Part shown: in pieces, positions 1-10,499 of the stretch
Numbering within the stretch: position 1 is the stretch's first letter
How the letters are laid out: every line of letters begins with the position of its first letter
Assembly (NCBI RefSeq): GCF_026712245.1
Contig: NZ_JAPPUY010000001.1
Span: 186,001-250,000 of the forward strand
Reading direction: 5' to 3'
Source of the DNA: Roseateles hydrophilus
GTDB lineage: Bacteria > Pseudomonadota > Gammaproteobacteria > Burkholderiales > Burkholderiaceae_C
Length of the DNA stretch: 64,000 bases
Made by a program: the position numbers and the translations under genes
Notes under the pieces: generated by a model
What the model saw: the letters and a program-made list of their open reading frames with translations, nothing else
Database searches by the model: none
What the model was told of the DNA's origin: nothing

Positions 1-3000
1 CTGCAGGACGACCTGCTGGACAACCCCAAGCGCCGGGCGCAGCTGATCGAGGCCCTGCATCACCGCCTGGGTGAGGTGCAAAAGCGCCGCGACCCGCTGA
101 GCGACCCGCAGCGCGACGCCGCGGTGGGCGAGCTGCTGCAGGCCGCGCGCGGCGCGGTGGCCGAGTTCGACAAGTTCTTTGACAGCACGGCCGCGCTGCG
201 AAAGCGTGCCGCCAAGACGCTGGCCCGCCACACGGCCAAGGACAACATCAAGTTCGACGGTCTGGCGCGCGTGTCCCACGTGACGGACGCGACCGACTGG
301 CGCGTCGAGTACCCCTTCGTCGTGCTGACGCCCGACACCGAGGCCGAGATGGCGGGCCTGGTGGGCGCCTGCTTCGAGCTGGGCCTGACCGTCATCCCGC
401 GCGGCGGCGGCACGGGCTACACGGGCGGCGCAGTGCCGCTGGTGTGGAACAGCGCCGTCATCAACACCGAGAAGCTGGAGGCGCTGCGCGGCGTCGAGAT
501 GCTGCGCCTGCCGGGGCTGGACCGGGAGGTGGCCACCATCTTCAGCGAGGCCGGCGTCGTCACGCAGCGCGTGGCCGACCTGGCCGAGCAGCACGGCTTC
601 GTCTTCGCGGTGGACCCGACGTCCGCCGAGGCCAGCTGCATCGGCGGCAACGTGGCCATGAATGCCGGTGGCAAGAAGGCCGTGCTGTGGGGCACGGCGC
701 TGGACAACCTCGCCAGCTGGCGCATGGTGACGCCCGAGGCCAAGTGGCTGGAGGTGATCCGCCTCAACCACAACCTCGGCAAGATCCACGATGTGGAGAC
801 GGCCAGCTTCGAGCTGCGCTACTTCGACGCGTCGGGCAAGACGCTGGAGAAGACCGAACGCCTGGACATCCCCGGCCGAGTGTTCCGCAAGGAAGGCTTG
901 GGCAAGGACGTCACCGACAAGTTCCTCGCCGGCCTGCCCGGCATCCAGAAGGAAGGCTGCGACGGCCTCATCACCAGCGCGCGCTGGATCGTGCACCGCA
1001 TGCCGGCGCACACGCGCACCGTCTGCCTGGAGTTCTTCGGCAACCCCAAGGACTGCGTGCCCAGCATCGTGGACATCAAGGACTACATGTTCTCGATTGC
1101 GTCCACCGGCGTGCTGCTGGCGGGCCTGGAGCATTTGGACGACCGCTACCTGAAGGCGGTGGGCTACGCGACCAAGAGCAAGCGCGGCGGCTTCCCGAAG
1201 ATGGTGCTGATCGGCGACATCGTCGGCGACGACGCCGATGCCGTGGCTCGCGCCACCAGCGAGGTCGTGCGCCTGGCCAACGGCCGCTCGGGCGAGGGCT
1301 TCATCGCCGTCAGCGCCGATGCGCGCAAGAAGTTCTGGCTGGACCGCAAGCGCACCGCCGCGATCAGCAAGCACACGAACGCGTTCAAGGTGAACGAGGA
1401 CGTCGTGATCCCGCTGCACCGCATGGGCGAGTACACGCTGGGCATCGAGCGCATCAACATCGAGCTGTCCCTGCGCAACAAGCTGGAGCTCGTCACGGCG
1501 CTGCAGGCGCTGTTCACGACGGGCAAGCTGCCGCTGGGCAAGAGCGACGACGCGGGCGAGATCCCCAGCGCCGAGCTGCTGGAAGACCGCGTGCAGCAGG
1601 CGCTGGCGCTGCTGCGCGAGGTGGGCGAGCTCTGGCAGGGCTGGCTCAATGGCCTGGATACCGGTTTCTTCGAGCAACTGCAGACGCATGAGCTGCGCGC
1701 GTCGTGGAAGACGCAGATCCTCAAGCCGCTGCAGACGCTGTTTGCCGGCGCCGCCTTCGAGCCGCTGCTGGCCGAGTGCCGCCGCATCCACAAGGACGTG
1801 CTGCGCGGCCGCGTGTGGGTGGCGCTGCACATGCATGCCGGCGACGGCAATGTGCACACCAACATCCCCGTCAACAGCGACAACTACCAGATGCTGCAGA
1901 CGGCCCACGAGGCCGTGGCCCGCATCATGGTGCTGGCGCGCAGCCTGGACGGCGTGATCTCCGGCGAGCACGGCATCGGCATCACCAAGATCGAGTTCCT
2001 CAGCGACGACGAGCTGGCCAACTTCACGGCCTACAAGCAGCGCGTGGACCCCGAGGGCCGCTTCAACAAGGGCAAGCTGCTCAAGAGTGACGCGCTGCCG
2101 GCCGGCCTGCACTCCGATTTGAGAAATGCCTACACGCCGAGCTTCGGCCTGATGGGGCATGAGTCGCTGATCATGCAGCAGAGCGACATCGGCGCCATCG
2201 CCAACTCGGTGAAGGACTGCCTGCGCTGCGGCAAGTGCAAGCCGGTCTGCGCCACGCATGTGCCGCGCGCCAACCTGCTCTACAGCCCGCGCAACAAGAT
2301 CCTGGCGACCTCGCTGCTGGTGGAGGCCTTCCTGTACGAGGAGCAGACGCGCCGCGGCGTGTCCATCAAGCACTGGCAGGAGTTCGAGGACGTGGCGGAC
2401 CATTGCACGGTCTGCCACAAGTGCGCCTCGCCCTGCCCGGTGAAGATCGACTTCGGCGACGTGACGATGAACATGCGCAACCTGCTGCGCAAGATGGGCC
2501 AGAAAACCTGGCGCCCTGGCAATGCGGCGGCCATGTTCATGCTGAACGCCACCAACCCCGAGACCATCAAGCTGGCCCGCAGCGCGATGGTGGGCATCGG
2601 CTTCAAGGCCCAGCGCCTGGCGGTGGACCTGTTCAAGCCCGCGGGCCGTAAGCAGACGAGCGCGCCGCGCGCGACCGTCGGCTCGGCGCCCGTCAAGGAA
2701 CAGGTCATCCACTTCATCAACAAGAAGCTGCCCGGCGGTCTTCCCAAGAAGACGGCGCGCGCGCTGCTGGATATCGAGGACAAGGACTACGTGCCCATCA
2801 TCCGCCCGCCGGCCACGCCGAGCGAGACGGAGGCCGTGTTCTATTTCCCCGGTTGCGGCTCCGAGCGCCTGTTCAGCCAGGTCGGCCTGGCCACGCAGGC
2901 CATGCTCTGGCATGCCGGCGTGCAGACGGTGCTGCCGCCCGGCTATCTGTGCTGCGGCTACCCGCAGCGCGGCTCGGGCCAGTTCGACAAGGCCGAGAAG

Positions 3001-3627
3001 ATGATCACCGACAACCGGGTGCTCTTCCACCGCGTCGCCAACACGCTGAACTACCTCGACATCAAGACGGTGGTGGTCAGCTGCGGCACCTGCTTCGACC
3101 AGCTGCAGGGCTACAAGTTCGAGGACATCTTCCCCGGCTGCCGCATCATCGACATCCACGAGTACCTGCTGGAGAAGGGCATCACCCTCGGCTCCAAGAG
3201 CAGCTACCTGTACCACGACCCCTGCCACTCGCCGATGAAGCAGCAGGAGCCGATGAAGACGGTCAAGGCACTGGTGGGCGAGAACGTCGTCAAGAACGAG
3301 CGTTGCTGCGGCGAAAGTGGCACGCTGGGCGTGACGCGGCCGGACATCTCCACGCAGATCCGCTTCCGCAAGGAAGAAGAGCTGCGCAAGACGGAAGCCA
3401 CGCTGCGCGCCAGCGGCAAGGTCAGTGCGGACGAGAACCTCAAGATCCTCACGTCCTGCCCGAGCTGCCTGCAGGGCCTGTCCCGCTACGGCAACGACCT
3501 GCAGAACGGCCTGCTCGAGGCCGACTACATCGTCGTCGAGATGGCGCGCCAGATCCTGGGCGAGAACTGGATGCCGGACTACGTGGCCAAGGCCAACGCC
3601 GGCGGCATCGAGCGGGTGCTGGTGTGA
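1..3627 (+). CDS. FAD-linked oxidase / Fe-S oxidoreductase fusion (DUF3683 type), 5' end outside window
   Basis: The frame is open from base 1, so the gene begins upstream; about 1208 residues are visible. The N-terminal part is a GlcD-like FAD-binding oxidase with the glycine-rich loop [12 protein letters not shown] and a C-terminal [12 protein letters not shown] segment. This is followed by two 4Fe-4S ferredoxin motifs ([11 protein letters not shown] and [12 protein letters not shown]) and two cysteine-rich CCG domains ([14 protein letters not shown] and HDPCHSP..CCGESG), as in GlpC/GlcF heterodisulfide-reductase-like subunits. The family is a fusion of the flavin and Fe-S halves of a 2-hydroxyacid (lactate or glycolate type) dehydrogenase that probably feeds electrons to quinone. 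The substrate is not evident. The stop overlaps the next start (GTGA), suggesting translational coupling. Confidence 0.85.
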   Translation: MQDDLLDNPKRRAQLIEALHHRLGEVQKRRDPLSDPQRDAAVGELLQAARGAVAEFDKFFDSTAALRKRAAKTLARHTAKDNIKFDGLARVSHVTDATDWRVEYPFVVLTPDTEAEMAGLVGACFELGLTVIPRGGGTGYTGGAVPLVWNSAVINTEKLEALRGVEMLRLPGLDREVATIFSEAGVVTQRVADLAEQHGFVFAVDPTSAEASCIGGNVAMNAGGKKAVLWGTALDNLASWRMVTPEAKWLEVIRLNHNLGKIHDVETASFELRYFDASGKTLEKTERLDIPGRVFRKEGLGKDVTDKFLAGLPGIQKEGCDGLITSARWIVHRMPAHTRTVCLEFFGNPKDCVPSIVDIKDYMFSIASTGVLLAGLEHLDDRYLKAVGYATKSKRGGFPKMVLIGDIVGDDADAVARATSEVVRLANGRSGEGFIAVSADARKKFWLDRKRTAAISKHTNAFKVNEDVVIPLHRMGEYTLGIERINIELSLRNKLELVTALQALFTTGKLPLGKSDDAGEIPSAELLEDRVQQALALLREVGELWQGWLNGLDTGFFEQLQTHELRASWKTQILKPLQTLFAGAAFEPLLAECRRIHKDVLRGRVWVALHMHAGDGNVHTNIPVNSDNYQMLQTAHEAVARIMVLARSLDGVISGEHGIGITKIEFLSDDELANFTAYKQRVDPEGRFNKGKLLKSDALPAGLHSDLRNAYTPSFGLMGHESLIMQQSDIGAIANSVKDCLRCGKCKPVCATHVPRANLLYSPRNKILATSLLVEAFLYEEQTRRGVSIKHWQEFEDVADHCTVCHKCASPCPVKIDFGDVTMNMRNLLRKMGQKTWRPGNAAAMFMLNATNPETIKLARSAMVGIGFKAQRLAVDLFKPAGRKQTSAPRATVGSAPVKEQVIHFINKKLPGGLPKKTARALLDIEDKDYVPIIRPPATPSETEAVFYFPGCGSERLFSQVGLATQAMLWHAGVQTVLPPGYLCCGYPQRGSGQFDKAEKMITDNRVLFHRVANTLNYLDIKTVVVSCGTCFDQLQGYKFEDIFPGCRIIDIHEYLLEKGITLGSKSSYLYHDPCHSPMKQQEPMKTVKALVGENVVKNERCCGESGTLGVTRPDISTQIRFRKEEELRKTEATLRASGKVSADENLKILTSCPSCLQGLSRYGNDLQNGLLEADYIVVEMARQILGENWMPDYVAKANAGGIERVLV

Positions 3628-3986
3628 CCTTGTCTGGCTACCTGCGCGCCGCCTTTCGGTGGCAGCGCGGGCGCCAGGGCAGCGGCTACGACAAGATGCT
3701 GCTGCTCACCGGGCGCTGGCCGCTCCCGTTTGACAGCTACCTGATCCGCTACCCCGAGGGCAGCGCCATCCCGCCGCACACCGACCCCGTGCAGACGGGG
3801 CGTCACTACCGGCTCAATCTCGTGCTGAAGGCCTCGCCGCGTGGCGGTGAGTTCGTCTGCGCGACGCCGATCTGGCAGAGCCGGCGCATCAAGTTTTTCC
3901 GGCCCGATGCGTGTGAGCACAGCGTCACGCGCGTCGAGGGCGGCAGCCGCTATGTGCTGTCCGTGGGCTGGGTTCTGAAAGGCTGA
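3624..3986 (+). CDS. 2-oxoglutarate/Fe(II)-dependent oxygenase-like protein
   Basis: A 120-residue protein starting at a GTG that overlaps the upstream stop by 4 bp (GTGA). It shows the HxD...H...R layout of 2OG-Fe(II) oxygenases: H52 and D54 in PPHTDP, distal H99 in CEHSV, and R109 in GGSRYVLSV, which would bind the 2-oxoglutarate carboxylate. At this length it is a minimal double-stranded beta-helix domain. Its substrate is unknown. Coupling to the large oxidoreductase upstream suggests co-expression but not a shared pathway. Confidence 0.7.
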   Translation: MTLSGYLRAAFRWQRGRQGSGYDKMLLLTGRWPLPFDSYLIRYPEGSAIPPHTDPVQTGRHYRLNLVLKASPRGGEFVCATPIWQSRRIKFFRPDACEHSVTRVEGGSRYVLSVGWVLKG

Positions 3987-3990
3987 CACC

Positions 3991-4431
3991 ATGACCTGCC
4001 CGCTTTGCGCCACCGACGGTGGCCTCGTTGTCGCGCGCACCAACCAGTTCCGCGTCATCCGCGTCGTCGATGGCGACGAGGCGCGGCGCTTCCCGGCCTT
4101 CTATCGGCTGATCTGGAACGCGCATGTCGCCGAGTTCGGCGATCTGGCGGATGCGGAGCGGCACGCTTGCATGGACGCCGTCACCGAGATCGAGCGGGTT
4201 CTGCGGGCGCAGCTGGCGCCAACCAAGATCAACCTCGCCGCGCTGGGCAATGTCGTGCCGCATCTGCACTGGCACGTCATCGCCCGCTTCGAGTGGGACA
4301 GCCATTTCCCGGCGCCGGTGTGGGCGGCACCGCAGCGCGACGAGGTGGCGGGTGGTGCCGCCGCACGGCTGGCGCAGCCGCTGGCGGCGGTGGACGCGGC
4401 GATCGCGCAGGCGCTCAACTGCCGCGGCTGA
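3991..4431 (+). CDS. HIT family protein
   Basis: A 146-residue protein with the histidine-triad signature PHLHWHVIAR near residues 90-99; the family is small nucleotide hydrolases/transferases. A CPLC pair at residues 3-6 is common in proteobacterial HIT proteins. It begins 4 bp after the oxygenase stop, so it is probably the third gene of the same operon. Its 3' end overlaps the convergent gene on the other strand by 17 bp. The physiological substrate cannot be told from sequence. Confidence 0.85.
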   Translation: MTCPLCATDGGLVVARTNQFRVIRVVDGDEARRFPAFYRLIWNAHVAEFGDLADAERHACMDAVTEIERVLRAQLAPTKINLAALGNVVPHLHWHVIARFEWDSHFPAPVWAAPQRDEVAGGAAARLAQPLAAVDAAIAQALNCRG

Positions 4432-4900
4432 TCCGCACGCTGCGTGCCGCTGTGCGCGTGCCGTCCGCGCTAATTTCTTGAGTCGCGTTCGGGTCGACGA
4501 TGCCGACCGTGAACCGGTAGACCTGCGCGTCGGCCGTCTTCTGGGCGCTGCAATCCATCCTGTACATGGCCCGGCGAACGCTATGTGCCAGCGCGTGCGA
4601 GACGCCCTTGGCAGACACCGCGCCGATCTCGCCGTTCTCCAGCACGAACTGCACGTGCACGTCGCCGAAGCGCGTGGTGTCCGTCCAGGCGCGTGCCAGG
4701 GCCTGCGTGAGATCGTGGTCGATCGTCGGGCACGCCTTGTGCACGTCGTGGCGCGGCACGGTTTCGATCACACGGCCACCGTGGACCTCGACGCGCTCCA
4801 TCGCGGTGGTCTGCGTTTGCGCCATCGCCGGGCCAGTAGCCAGCGTCAGCGTGGCGAGGGCGGCGAGCAGGCGGCGGGTGTTGCGCAGGGTGTGGGACAT
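4415..4900 (-). CDS. Exported hypothetical protein
   Basis: A 161-residue protein with a clear Sec signal peptide (charged RNTRR start, hydrophobic LLAALATLTLA, cleavage near AMA-QT). The start is supported by a good ribosome binding site, AAGGAG at 4907-4912 (minus strand), 6 bp before the ATG. The mature part holds two cysteines (in KACPT and MDCSA) that could form a disulfide in the periplasm. I do not recognise the family. It is convergent with, and overlaps, the HIT gene. Confidence 0.65.
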   Translation of the reverse strand: MSHTLRNTRRLLAALATLTLATGPAMAQTQTTAMERVEVHGGRVIETVPRHDVHKACPTIDHDLTQALARAWTDTTRFGDVHVQFVLENGEIGAVSAKGVSHALAHSVRRAMYRMDCSAQKTADAQVYRFTVGIVDPNATQEISADGTRTAARSVRISRGS

Positions 4901-5339
4901 GGCGGACTCCTTGATCGGTTGACGTTGCGGGAGACGACGCTGAATTGCGTCGACCTGTGCTCAGGCTAGGTGCTCGGTCGAGCGCACCCAAGGCGCTTGG
5001 GATGAGCTGCGTCTGCCGTGCGACGACCTGTCGAAAACCGAGGTCGAACTGAGTTCGTGCCAGGACGCCTGCTCGGGGCGTGCCCATGTCATTCGTCACG
5101 TTCCAGCGCCATCCGGACTAGCACTATCGGGTGGGTTCCGTCCCTGCGTGGGGTGACAAGGTCGGCATGCGCCCGCTGACAGACTTCGCGCCGCTTCGGA
5201 ATGCGCCGGCCGGCAGGGCAGGGGAGAGTGGGAGACCCAGCCGGTGAACCGCCAACAAGGCGGCGTCGCCCCAAGTGGAGATCCCACGGGCCCGAGCCGG
5301 CCTGCCGTCCGTCACGGTGACTTTTGTGGAACCCCCTCA
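4901..5339. other. Intergenic region between exported hypothetical and S8 protease
   Basis: 439 bp without a convincing gene. Short open frames here lack ribosome binding sites and family resemblance. It must hold the divergent promoters for the two flanking exported proteins. The last 130 bp before the protease can fold into a branched structure, listed separately. Confidence 0.5.
5211..5307 (+). promoter_or_regulatory. Candidate structured 5' leader of the S8 protease gene
   Basis: CGGCAGG at 5211-5217 is exactly complementary to CCTGCCG at 5301-5307 and would close a multibranch loop. Inside it are short hairpins such as CCGCC-AACAA-GGCGG. The structure ends 32 bp before the start codon. 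It matches no riboswitch class I know, and in GC-rich DNA such pairings arise by chance, so this is a weak call. Confidence 0.22.
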
Positions 5340-7169
5340 ATGAGATTCGTTGTTGCAAACAAGAAGTCCCTGATCGCGCTGGCCTGCGGGCTGCTGTCGA
5401 TGGGCGCCGTGCAAGCTGGTGTGTCCAATGTGCAGGTCGATGTGGGTCTGGCCAGCGCCGTGCAGCGCGCCGCCCCGACCACGGACCGCCTGATCGTCGG
5501 CTACCGCGACGCTGCCGAGGCCGACACCGCCGACGCCCGCGTGCTGCGCGCCCGCAGCGTGGACGCGACCGCGCTGTCCAGCCGCCTGGGCTCGGTCAAC
5601 GCCCGTCTGTCCCAGCGCGGCGCCCAGGCCCGTCTGCTGCGCCAGACCGGCACCGGCGCTCATGTGTTCAAGCTGGATCGTGCGCTGGCCACTGCCGACC
5701 TGGAGCGTCTGGCCGCCGAGCTGAAGGCAGCCGACCCCAACATCGCCTACGCGGAACCCGACCGCAAGATGTACCCGCTGCTGACGCCCAACGACACCAG
5801 CTACACCTCGCAGTGGGACCTGTTCGAGACCACCGGTGGCATCCGCGCCCCGGCGGCCTGGGACCTGGCCACCGGCACGGGCGTCGTGGTGGCCGTCATC
5901 GACACCGGCATCCGCCCGCACGCCGACCTGTCGGGCCAGATCGTCGCCGGCTACGACATGATCAACGACACGGCGGTCGCCAACGACGGCAATGGCCGCG
6001 ATGCCGATGCCAGCGACCCGGGCGACTGGACCGCCACCAACGAGTGTGCCGCCGGTGACCCGGCCTCCGGCTCCAGCTGGCACGGCACGCACGTGGCCGG
6101 CACGATTGCCGCCAAGACCAACAACGCCTCGGGCATCGCCGGCATTGCCTTCAACGCCAAGATCCAGCCCATCCGCGTGCTCGGCAAGTGCGGCGGCTAC
6201 ACCTCGGATATCGCCGACGGCATGATCTGGGCCTCCGGCGGCACCGTGGCTGGCCTGCCGGCCAACGCGACGCCGGCCAAGGTGCTGAACCTGTCGCTGG
6301 GCGGTGGCGGCGCTTGCGACACCACGTCGCAGAACGCGATCAACAGCGCCCGCTCGCGCGGTGCGGTGGTGGTGGTGGCGGCTGGCAACGAGAACCAGAA
6401 CGCCAGCAACTCCAGCCCGGCCAACTGCAGCGGCGTCATCACCGTGGCGGCCACCGACCGCAACGGCGCGCGGGCCTACTACTCCAACTACGGCACGGTT
6501 GTGACGCTGGCGGCCCCGGGTGGCGACGTGCGCTCGTCCAGCAGCAACGGCATCCTGAGCACGCTGAACGCCGGCACGCAGGCGCCGGGCGCCGACAACT
6601 ACGCCTACTACCAGGGCACCTCCATGGCCGCACCGCACGTGGCCGGCGTGGCGGCGCTGATGTTGAGCGTCAAGCCCACGGCGACGCCTGACCAGATCAA
6701 GGCCGCGCTGCAGAGCAGTGCGCGTGCCTTCCCGGGCACCTGCTCGGGCTGCGGGTCGGGCATCCTGAACGCGCAGGCGGCGGTGCAGGCCATCACCGGC
6801 ACCACCACGCCGCCGACGGGCACGGTCAACGAGACCGAGTCCAACAACACGCGCGCGACGGCCAACACCGTGTCTGCGCCGGCCACCGTGAACGGCAGCA
6901 TCGGCTCCACCAGCGACACCGACTACTTCAAGGTGACGCTGCCGGCCGGCAAGTCGCTGTCGGCCGCGCTGACCATGGGCAGCACCAGTGCCGACTTCGA
7001 CCTGTACGTGCGCAACAGCTCGGGCACCATCCTGGCCCGCAGCGAGAAGGGCGCCGGCCAGGTGGACAGCGTGACCTACGCCAACGGCGGCTCGTCGGCC
7101 GTGACGCTGTACGTGCACGTGCAGCGCTACAGCGGCACCGGCGCGTACACGCTGAAGCTGCAGTGGTGA
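5340..7169 (+). CDS. Secreted S8 (subtilisin-like) serine protease with C-terminal PPC domain
   Basis: 609 residues from the ATG at 5340, chosen because it is followed at once by a signal peptide (KKSLIALACGLLSMGAVQA); an in-frame ATG at 5244 would bury it. Residues about 48-145 look like an inhibitory propeptide. The catalytic triad is visible: D188 in VIDTG, H248 in HGTHVAG and S428 in GTSMAAPHVAG, with the oxyanion Asn at N350. Residues about 498-609 form a bacterial pre-peptidase C-terminal (PPC) domain, normally removed after secretion. The protein is an extracellular endopeptidase, probably nutritional. A palindromic terminator follows. Confidence 0.93.
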   Translation: MRFVVANKKSLIALACGLLSMGAVQAGVSNVQVDVGLASAVQRAAPTTDRLIVGYRDAAEADTADARVLRARSVDATALSSRLGSVNARLSQRGAQARLLRQTGTGAHVFKLDRALATADLERLAAELKAADPNIAYAEPDRKMYPLLTPNDTSYTSQWDLFETTGGIRAPAAWDLATGTGVVVAVIDTGIRPHADLSGQIVAGYDMINDTAVANDGNGRDADASDPGDWTATNECAAGDPASGSSWHGTHVAGTIAAKTNNASGIAGIAFNAKIQPIRVLGKCGGYTSDIADGMIWASGGTVAGLPANATPAKVLNLSLGGGGACDTTSQNAINSARSRGAVVVVAAGNENQNASNSSPANCSGVITVAATDRNGARAYYSNYGTVVTLAAPGGDVRSSSSNGILSTLNAGTQAPGADNYAYYQGTSMAAPHVAGVAALMLSVKPTATPDQIKAALQSSARAFPGTCSGCGSGILNAQAAVQAITGTTTPPTGTVNETESNNTRATANTVSAPATVNGSIGSTSDTDYFKVTLPAGKSLSAALTMGSTSADFDLYVRNSSGTILARSEKGAGQVDSVTYANGGSSAVTLYVHVQRYSGTGAYTLKLQW

Positions 7170-7209
7170 GCGCTGCCTTGATCGGCTGACAGGCCGAGCA
7201 CGCAAAAAG

Positions 7210-7229
7210 AACGGGGCCGCGGCCCCGTT
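7210..7229. terminator. Bidirectional palindromic terminator
   Basis: A perfect 20-bp palindrome, AACGGGGCCGCGGCCCCGTT, preceded by AAAAAG and followed by TTGTC. It sits between the convergent S8 and M13 peptidase genes and could stop transcription from both sides. Confidence 0.7.
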
Positions 7230-7257
7230 TGTCATTTGTGCAGCCCGGCGCGAGCCC

Positions 7258-9291
7258 TCACCAGACCGTCAGCGGGTCCTTGGCCACCATGGCGCTGCCG
7301 GGCTTGCAGGAGAAGGCCTGCGAGAAGTAGGGCGTGTTGGCCATCGGCGTCAGCACGCGGTACTTGGCCGGTGAGTGCGAATCGGTGCGCAGCTGGTTGA
7401 TCAGGAACTCCGTGCGCACCTTGCTGCGCCACACCAGCGCGTTGCTGATGAAGAAGCGTTGGGCCGGTGTGTAGCCCGCCGTCTTCTTGTCCAGCGGCGT
7501 GCCGCTGCGCTTGAGCGCGCGCAGCAGGCCCTCGTAGGCGATGGGCAGGCCCGACACGTCGGAGATGTTCTCGCCCAGCGTCAGCCGGCCGTTGATGGTG
7601 TAGCCCGGCAGCGGCGAGATGGCGCCGTAGCGCTCGGCCACCTTGTCGGCGCGCGCCTTGTAGCCGGCGGCGTCCTCGGCCGTCCACCAGTCGGTCAGCG
7701 AGCCGCCGGCGTCGAAGTTGCGGCCGCTGTCGTCGAAATGGTGCGTGATCTCGTGGCCGATCACCATGCCGATGCCGCCGTAGTTGGCCGCGTCGTCCGC
7801 CGTGGCGGAGAAGAAGGGCGGCTGCAGGATGCCGGCGGGGAAGATGATCTGGTTCAGCCCGCCCGCGAAGGCGTTGACGATGTGCGGGCTGATGCGCCAG
7901 CGGTCGCGCTCCACCGGCGCGTCCAGGTCCTTGATCTGGCGGTCGCTGTGCCACAGCGCGGCCTTCAGCCAGTTGCCGGCGTAGTCGGTGCTGCTGAGCT
8001 GCAGGCCCTCGAACTGCGGCCACTTGGCCGGCGCGCCGATGACGGGCTGCATCTTGGCCAGCTTGTCCAGCGCGCGGGCCTTGGTGGGGGCGGTCATCCA
8101 GTCCAGCTTCTCGATGCGCTCCTTCATGGCGGCGCGCACGTCCTCCACCAACTGCAGCGATCGCTTCTGCGCCTCGGGCGAGAACGCGCGGGCCACGAAC
8201 AGCTCGCCCAGCGCCATGGCCACCGGCTCGGTGCCGGTGCGGCCGCCGATCTGCAGGATGACGTCCTCGTTGCGCGGGGCCGGGGCCTGCAGGCCGGTGA
8301 TGGCCTTGCCGCGGTACTCGAACGAGGCATGGGCCAGCGCCTTGGGCAGGCGCGGTGCCAGCGTGTCCAGCACGCGCAGCGACAGGTAGCTGCGCCAGAC
8401 GTCCAGCGGCGTCTCGGCCGCCAGTTGGCCCACGCGGGCGGCGAACTCGGGCTGGGCCACCAGCAGGCGCTGCGGCAGCTTGGCGCCGGCCGTCAGCACG
8501 GCCAGGTAGGCCGTCCAGTCCAGCCCCGGCGCGGCGGCGCTCAGCTCGGCGGGCGACATCGGGTTGTAGGCCGCGTTCGGGTCGCGCAGCTCGGCGCGCT
8601 CGCGCGAGGCCTCGGCCAGCCGGGTCTCGAAGGCGGCCAGCGCGTCCAGCTCGGCGTCGCCCGCGGCCAGGCCGGCGCCGGTCAGCAGCGCGCGGGTGTA
8701 GGCGCGGTAGGCAGCCTTGAGCGTGCGGGTGCGGGCGTCGTCGCGGAAGTAGTCGTCGCGGTCCGGCAGGCCCAGGCCCGACTGGCCCAGCCCCAGCACG
8801 TTCTTGCGGGTGTCCTTGCGGTCAGGCTGAACGCCGTAGCCGATGGGTGCGCTGATGCCGCTGCGGTTCAGCAGCGCCAGCAGCGTGGGCAGGTCCTCGC
8901 GGCGCTGCAGCGCGTTGATGCGGTTCAGCAGCGGCGTGACCGAGCTCAGCCCGCGCGCCTCGATGGCGGCCTCGTCCATGCCGCTGGCGTAGTAGGCGGC
9001 AATGAGCTTCAGGCCTGGCGTGGTCTGCAGCGACGGCTGGTCGGCCAGCTCCTTGAGCGCGCGGTTCAGCAGCTCGTCGTTGGCCTGGCGCAGCTGGTCG
9101 AAGCTGCCGATGCGGGCGCGGCTGGCGGGCAGCTCGGTGGCGGCCTCCCAGTTGGCGTTGACGAAGCCGTAGAAGTCGTCGCAGGGCGACACCTCCTTGG
9201 ACAGGTCACGGAGGTCCAAGGCCGGGGCGTGGGCGGCCAAGCCCAGCAGGGTCGCTGCCAGGGCTAGGCGGGTGCGTTGAAGGCGGGGCAT
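7258..9291 (-). CDS. M13 family (neprilysin-like) metallopeptidase
   Basis: 677 residues from the ATG at 9291. An in-frame TTG five codons upstream is less likely, because the ATG is followed directly by a signal peptide (RLQRTRLALAATLLGLAAHAPA). The zinc motif HEITHHFDD lies near residue 512 and the third ligand in GENISDVSGL follows. The N-terminal CDDFYGFVNANW and C-terminal CKPGSAM..W are M13 hallmarks. Family members are periplasmic or secreted zinc endopeptidases acting on short peptides. It is divergent from pstS, with about 110 bp between. Confidence 0.93.
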   Translation of the reverse strand: MPRLQRTRLALAATLLGLAAHAPALDLRDLSKEVSPCDDFYGFVNANWEAATELPASRARIGSFDQLRQANDELLNRALKELADQPSLQTTPGLKLIAAYYASGMDEAAIEARGLSSVTPLLNRINALQRREDLPTLLALLNRSGISAPIGYGVQPDRKDTRKNVLGLGQSGLGLPDRDDYFRDDARTRTLKAAYRAYTRALLTGAGLAAGDAELDALAAFETRLAEASRERAELRDPNAAYNPMSPAELSAAAPGLDWTAYLAVLTAGAKLPQRLLVAQPEFAARVGQLAAETPLDVWRSYLSLRVLDTLAPRLPKALAHASFEYRGKAITGLQAPAPRNEDVILQIGGRTGTEPVAMALGELFVARAFSPEAQKRSLQLVEDVRAAMKERIEKLDWMTAPTKARALDKLAKMQPVIGAPAKWPQFEGLQLSSTDYAGNWLKAALWHSDRQIKDLDAPVERDRWRISPHIVNAFAGGLNQIIFPAGILQPPFFSATADDAANYGGIGMVIGHEITHHFDDSGRNFDAGGSLTDWWTAEDAAGYKARADKVAERYGAISPLPGYTINGRLTLGENISDVSGLPIAYEGLLRALKRSGTPLDKKTAGYTPAQRFFISNALVWRSKVRTEFLINQLRTDSHSPAKYRVLTPMANTPYFSQAFSCKPGSAMVAKDPLTVW

Positions 9292-9401
9292 GAGGTGGAT
9301 GCGCAAAGCCGTGAAAACGCCCGATTAGAGCGGCTGACCGAGCGGCCGGCCGGAAGCCACAGGGCATGATTACGGGTTTTCACCAGTCAATCTCACCGTT
9401 C

Positions 9402-10448
9402 ATGAAGCTGTACCAGCGTCTGGCCTTGACGTTCGCGGCCGCCGTGCTCAGCACCCCCATCGCGCTCGCGCAGGCTGTGCAGGGGCAGGGGGCGTCTTTC
9501 CCGTCCAAGATCTACGAAGCCTGGGCGCGGGCCTTCGAGAAGGCCGGCGGCGCGCCGGTCGCTTACAAGCCCACGGGCTCGGGCGATGGCGTCAAGCAGA
9601 TCACCGCGCGCAGGGTGGACTTCGGCGGCACCGACACGCCGCTGTCGACTGCCGAGCTCGCCAAGCACAAGCTGGTGCAGATCCCCATGCTGGTGGGCGG
9701 CGTGGTGCCGGTGGTCAACCTCCCCGGGGTGGGCGGGCCGGTGCAACTGAACGGTGAGCTGCTGGCCGACATCTTCCTGGGGCGCATCAAGGTCTGGAAC
9801 GATGTCCGCATTGCCGCGCTCAATCCCAACCTTGCGTTGCCGGTGCTGCCGATCCGGCGCGTCGTGCGGGCGGACAAGTCCGGCACCAGCGACGGCTTCA
9901 GCCGCTACCTCGCCGGGGCATCGGCCAGCTTCAAGGCCGAGGTGGGCGCCAGCCAGGCGCCGCCGTGGCCGGGCGAGCCGCTCAAGGCCGACGGCAACGA
10001 CGGCATGGTGCAAGCGCTGCGCAGCACGCCCGGCGCGATTGCCTACGTGTCCTATGACCGTGTGCTGCGCGACAGGCTCGCCGCCGTCAAGCTGCGCAAC
10101 GCGGCCGGGCGCTTCGTCTTGCCCAGCGAAAGCGGCTTCCGCATGGCCATTGCCGAGAGCGACATGCACCGCCAGGGCGACGACCTCGCCACGCTGCTGG
10201 ACCGCCCCGGCAACGACGCCTGGCCCATCACGCTGACCAGCTTCGTGCTGCTGGACGCCGAGCCCGCCACCGCCGCCAAGGCGCTGGGCGCCATGAAGTT
10301 CCTGTACTGGTGCTTCATGCATGGCGACGACCTGACGCGCGGCACCGGCTTTGCGCCGCTGCCCATCAGCGTGCAGTCCCGCCTGGCGGCGCGCTTTATT
10401 CAGGTTCGCCCCAAGGACGGGCAGTTGCCGGCCTACCAGAGCTTCTGA
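9402..10448 (+). CDS. PstS-like phosphate ABC transporter substrate-binding protein
   Basis: 348 residues from ATG 9402, followed by a signal peptide (YQRLALTFAAAVLSTPIALAQ). The phosphate-binding loops are recognisable: QGQGASFPSKIYEAW, TGSGDGVKQI and DFGGTDTPLS, and DKSGTSDGFSRYL further on. No pstC, pstA or pstB follows, so it is an orphan binding protein and must use permease components encoded elsewhere, or act as a phosphate sensor or scavenger. No convincing Pho box was seen upstream. Confidence 0.85.
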   Translation: MKLYQRLALTFAAAVLSTPIALAQAVQGQGASFPSKIYEAWARAFEKAGGAPVAYKPTGSGDGVKQITARRVDFGGTDTPLSTAELAKHKLVQIPMLVGGVVPVVNLPGVGGPVQLNGELLADIFLGRIKVWNDVRIAALNPNLALPVLPIRRVVRADKSGTSDGFSRYLAGASASFKAEVGASQAPPWPGEPLKADGNDGMVQALRSTPGAIAYVSYDRVLRDRLAAVKLRNAAGRFVLPSESGFRMAIAESDMHRQGDDLATLLDRPGNDAWPITLTSFVLLDAEPATAAKALGAMKFLYWCFMHGDDLTRGTGFAPLPISVQSRLAARFIQVRPKDGQLPAYQSF

Positions 10449-10499
10449 CCCGGCTGGCCCGGCACCTGGGCGGCCAGATAACTGAGGGACACTTGCGGC

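Noticed and set aside
5337-7235. A 632-codon minus-strand frame opposite the S8 protease
   Set aside because: Arg/Gly/Ala/His-rich shadow; the sense strand holds a complete catalytic triad and signal peptide.
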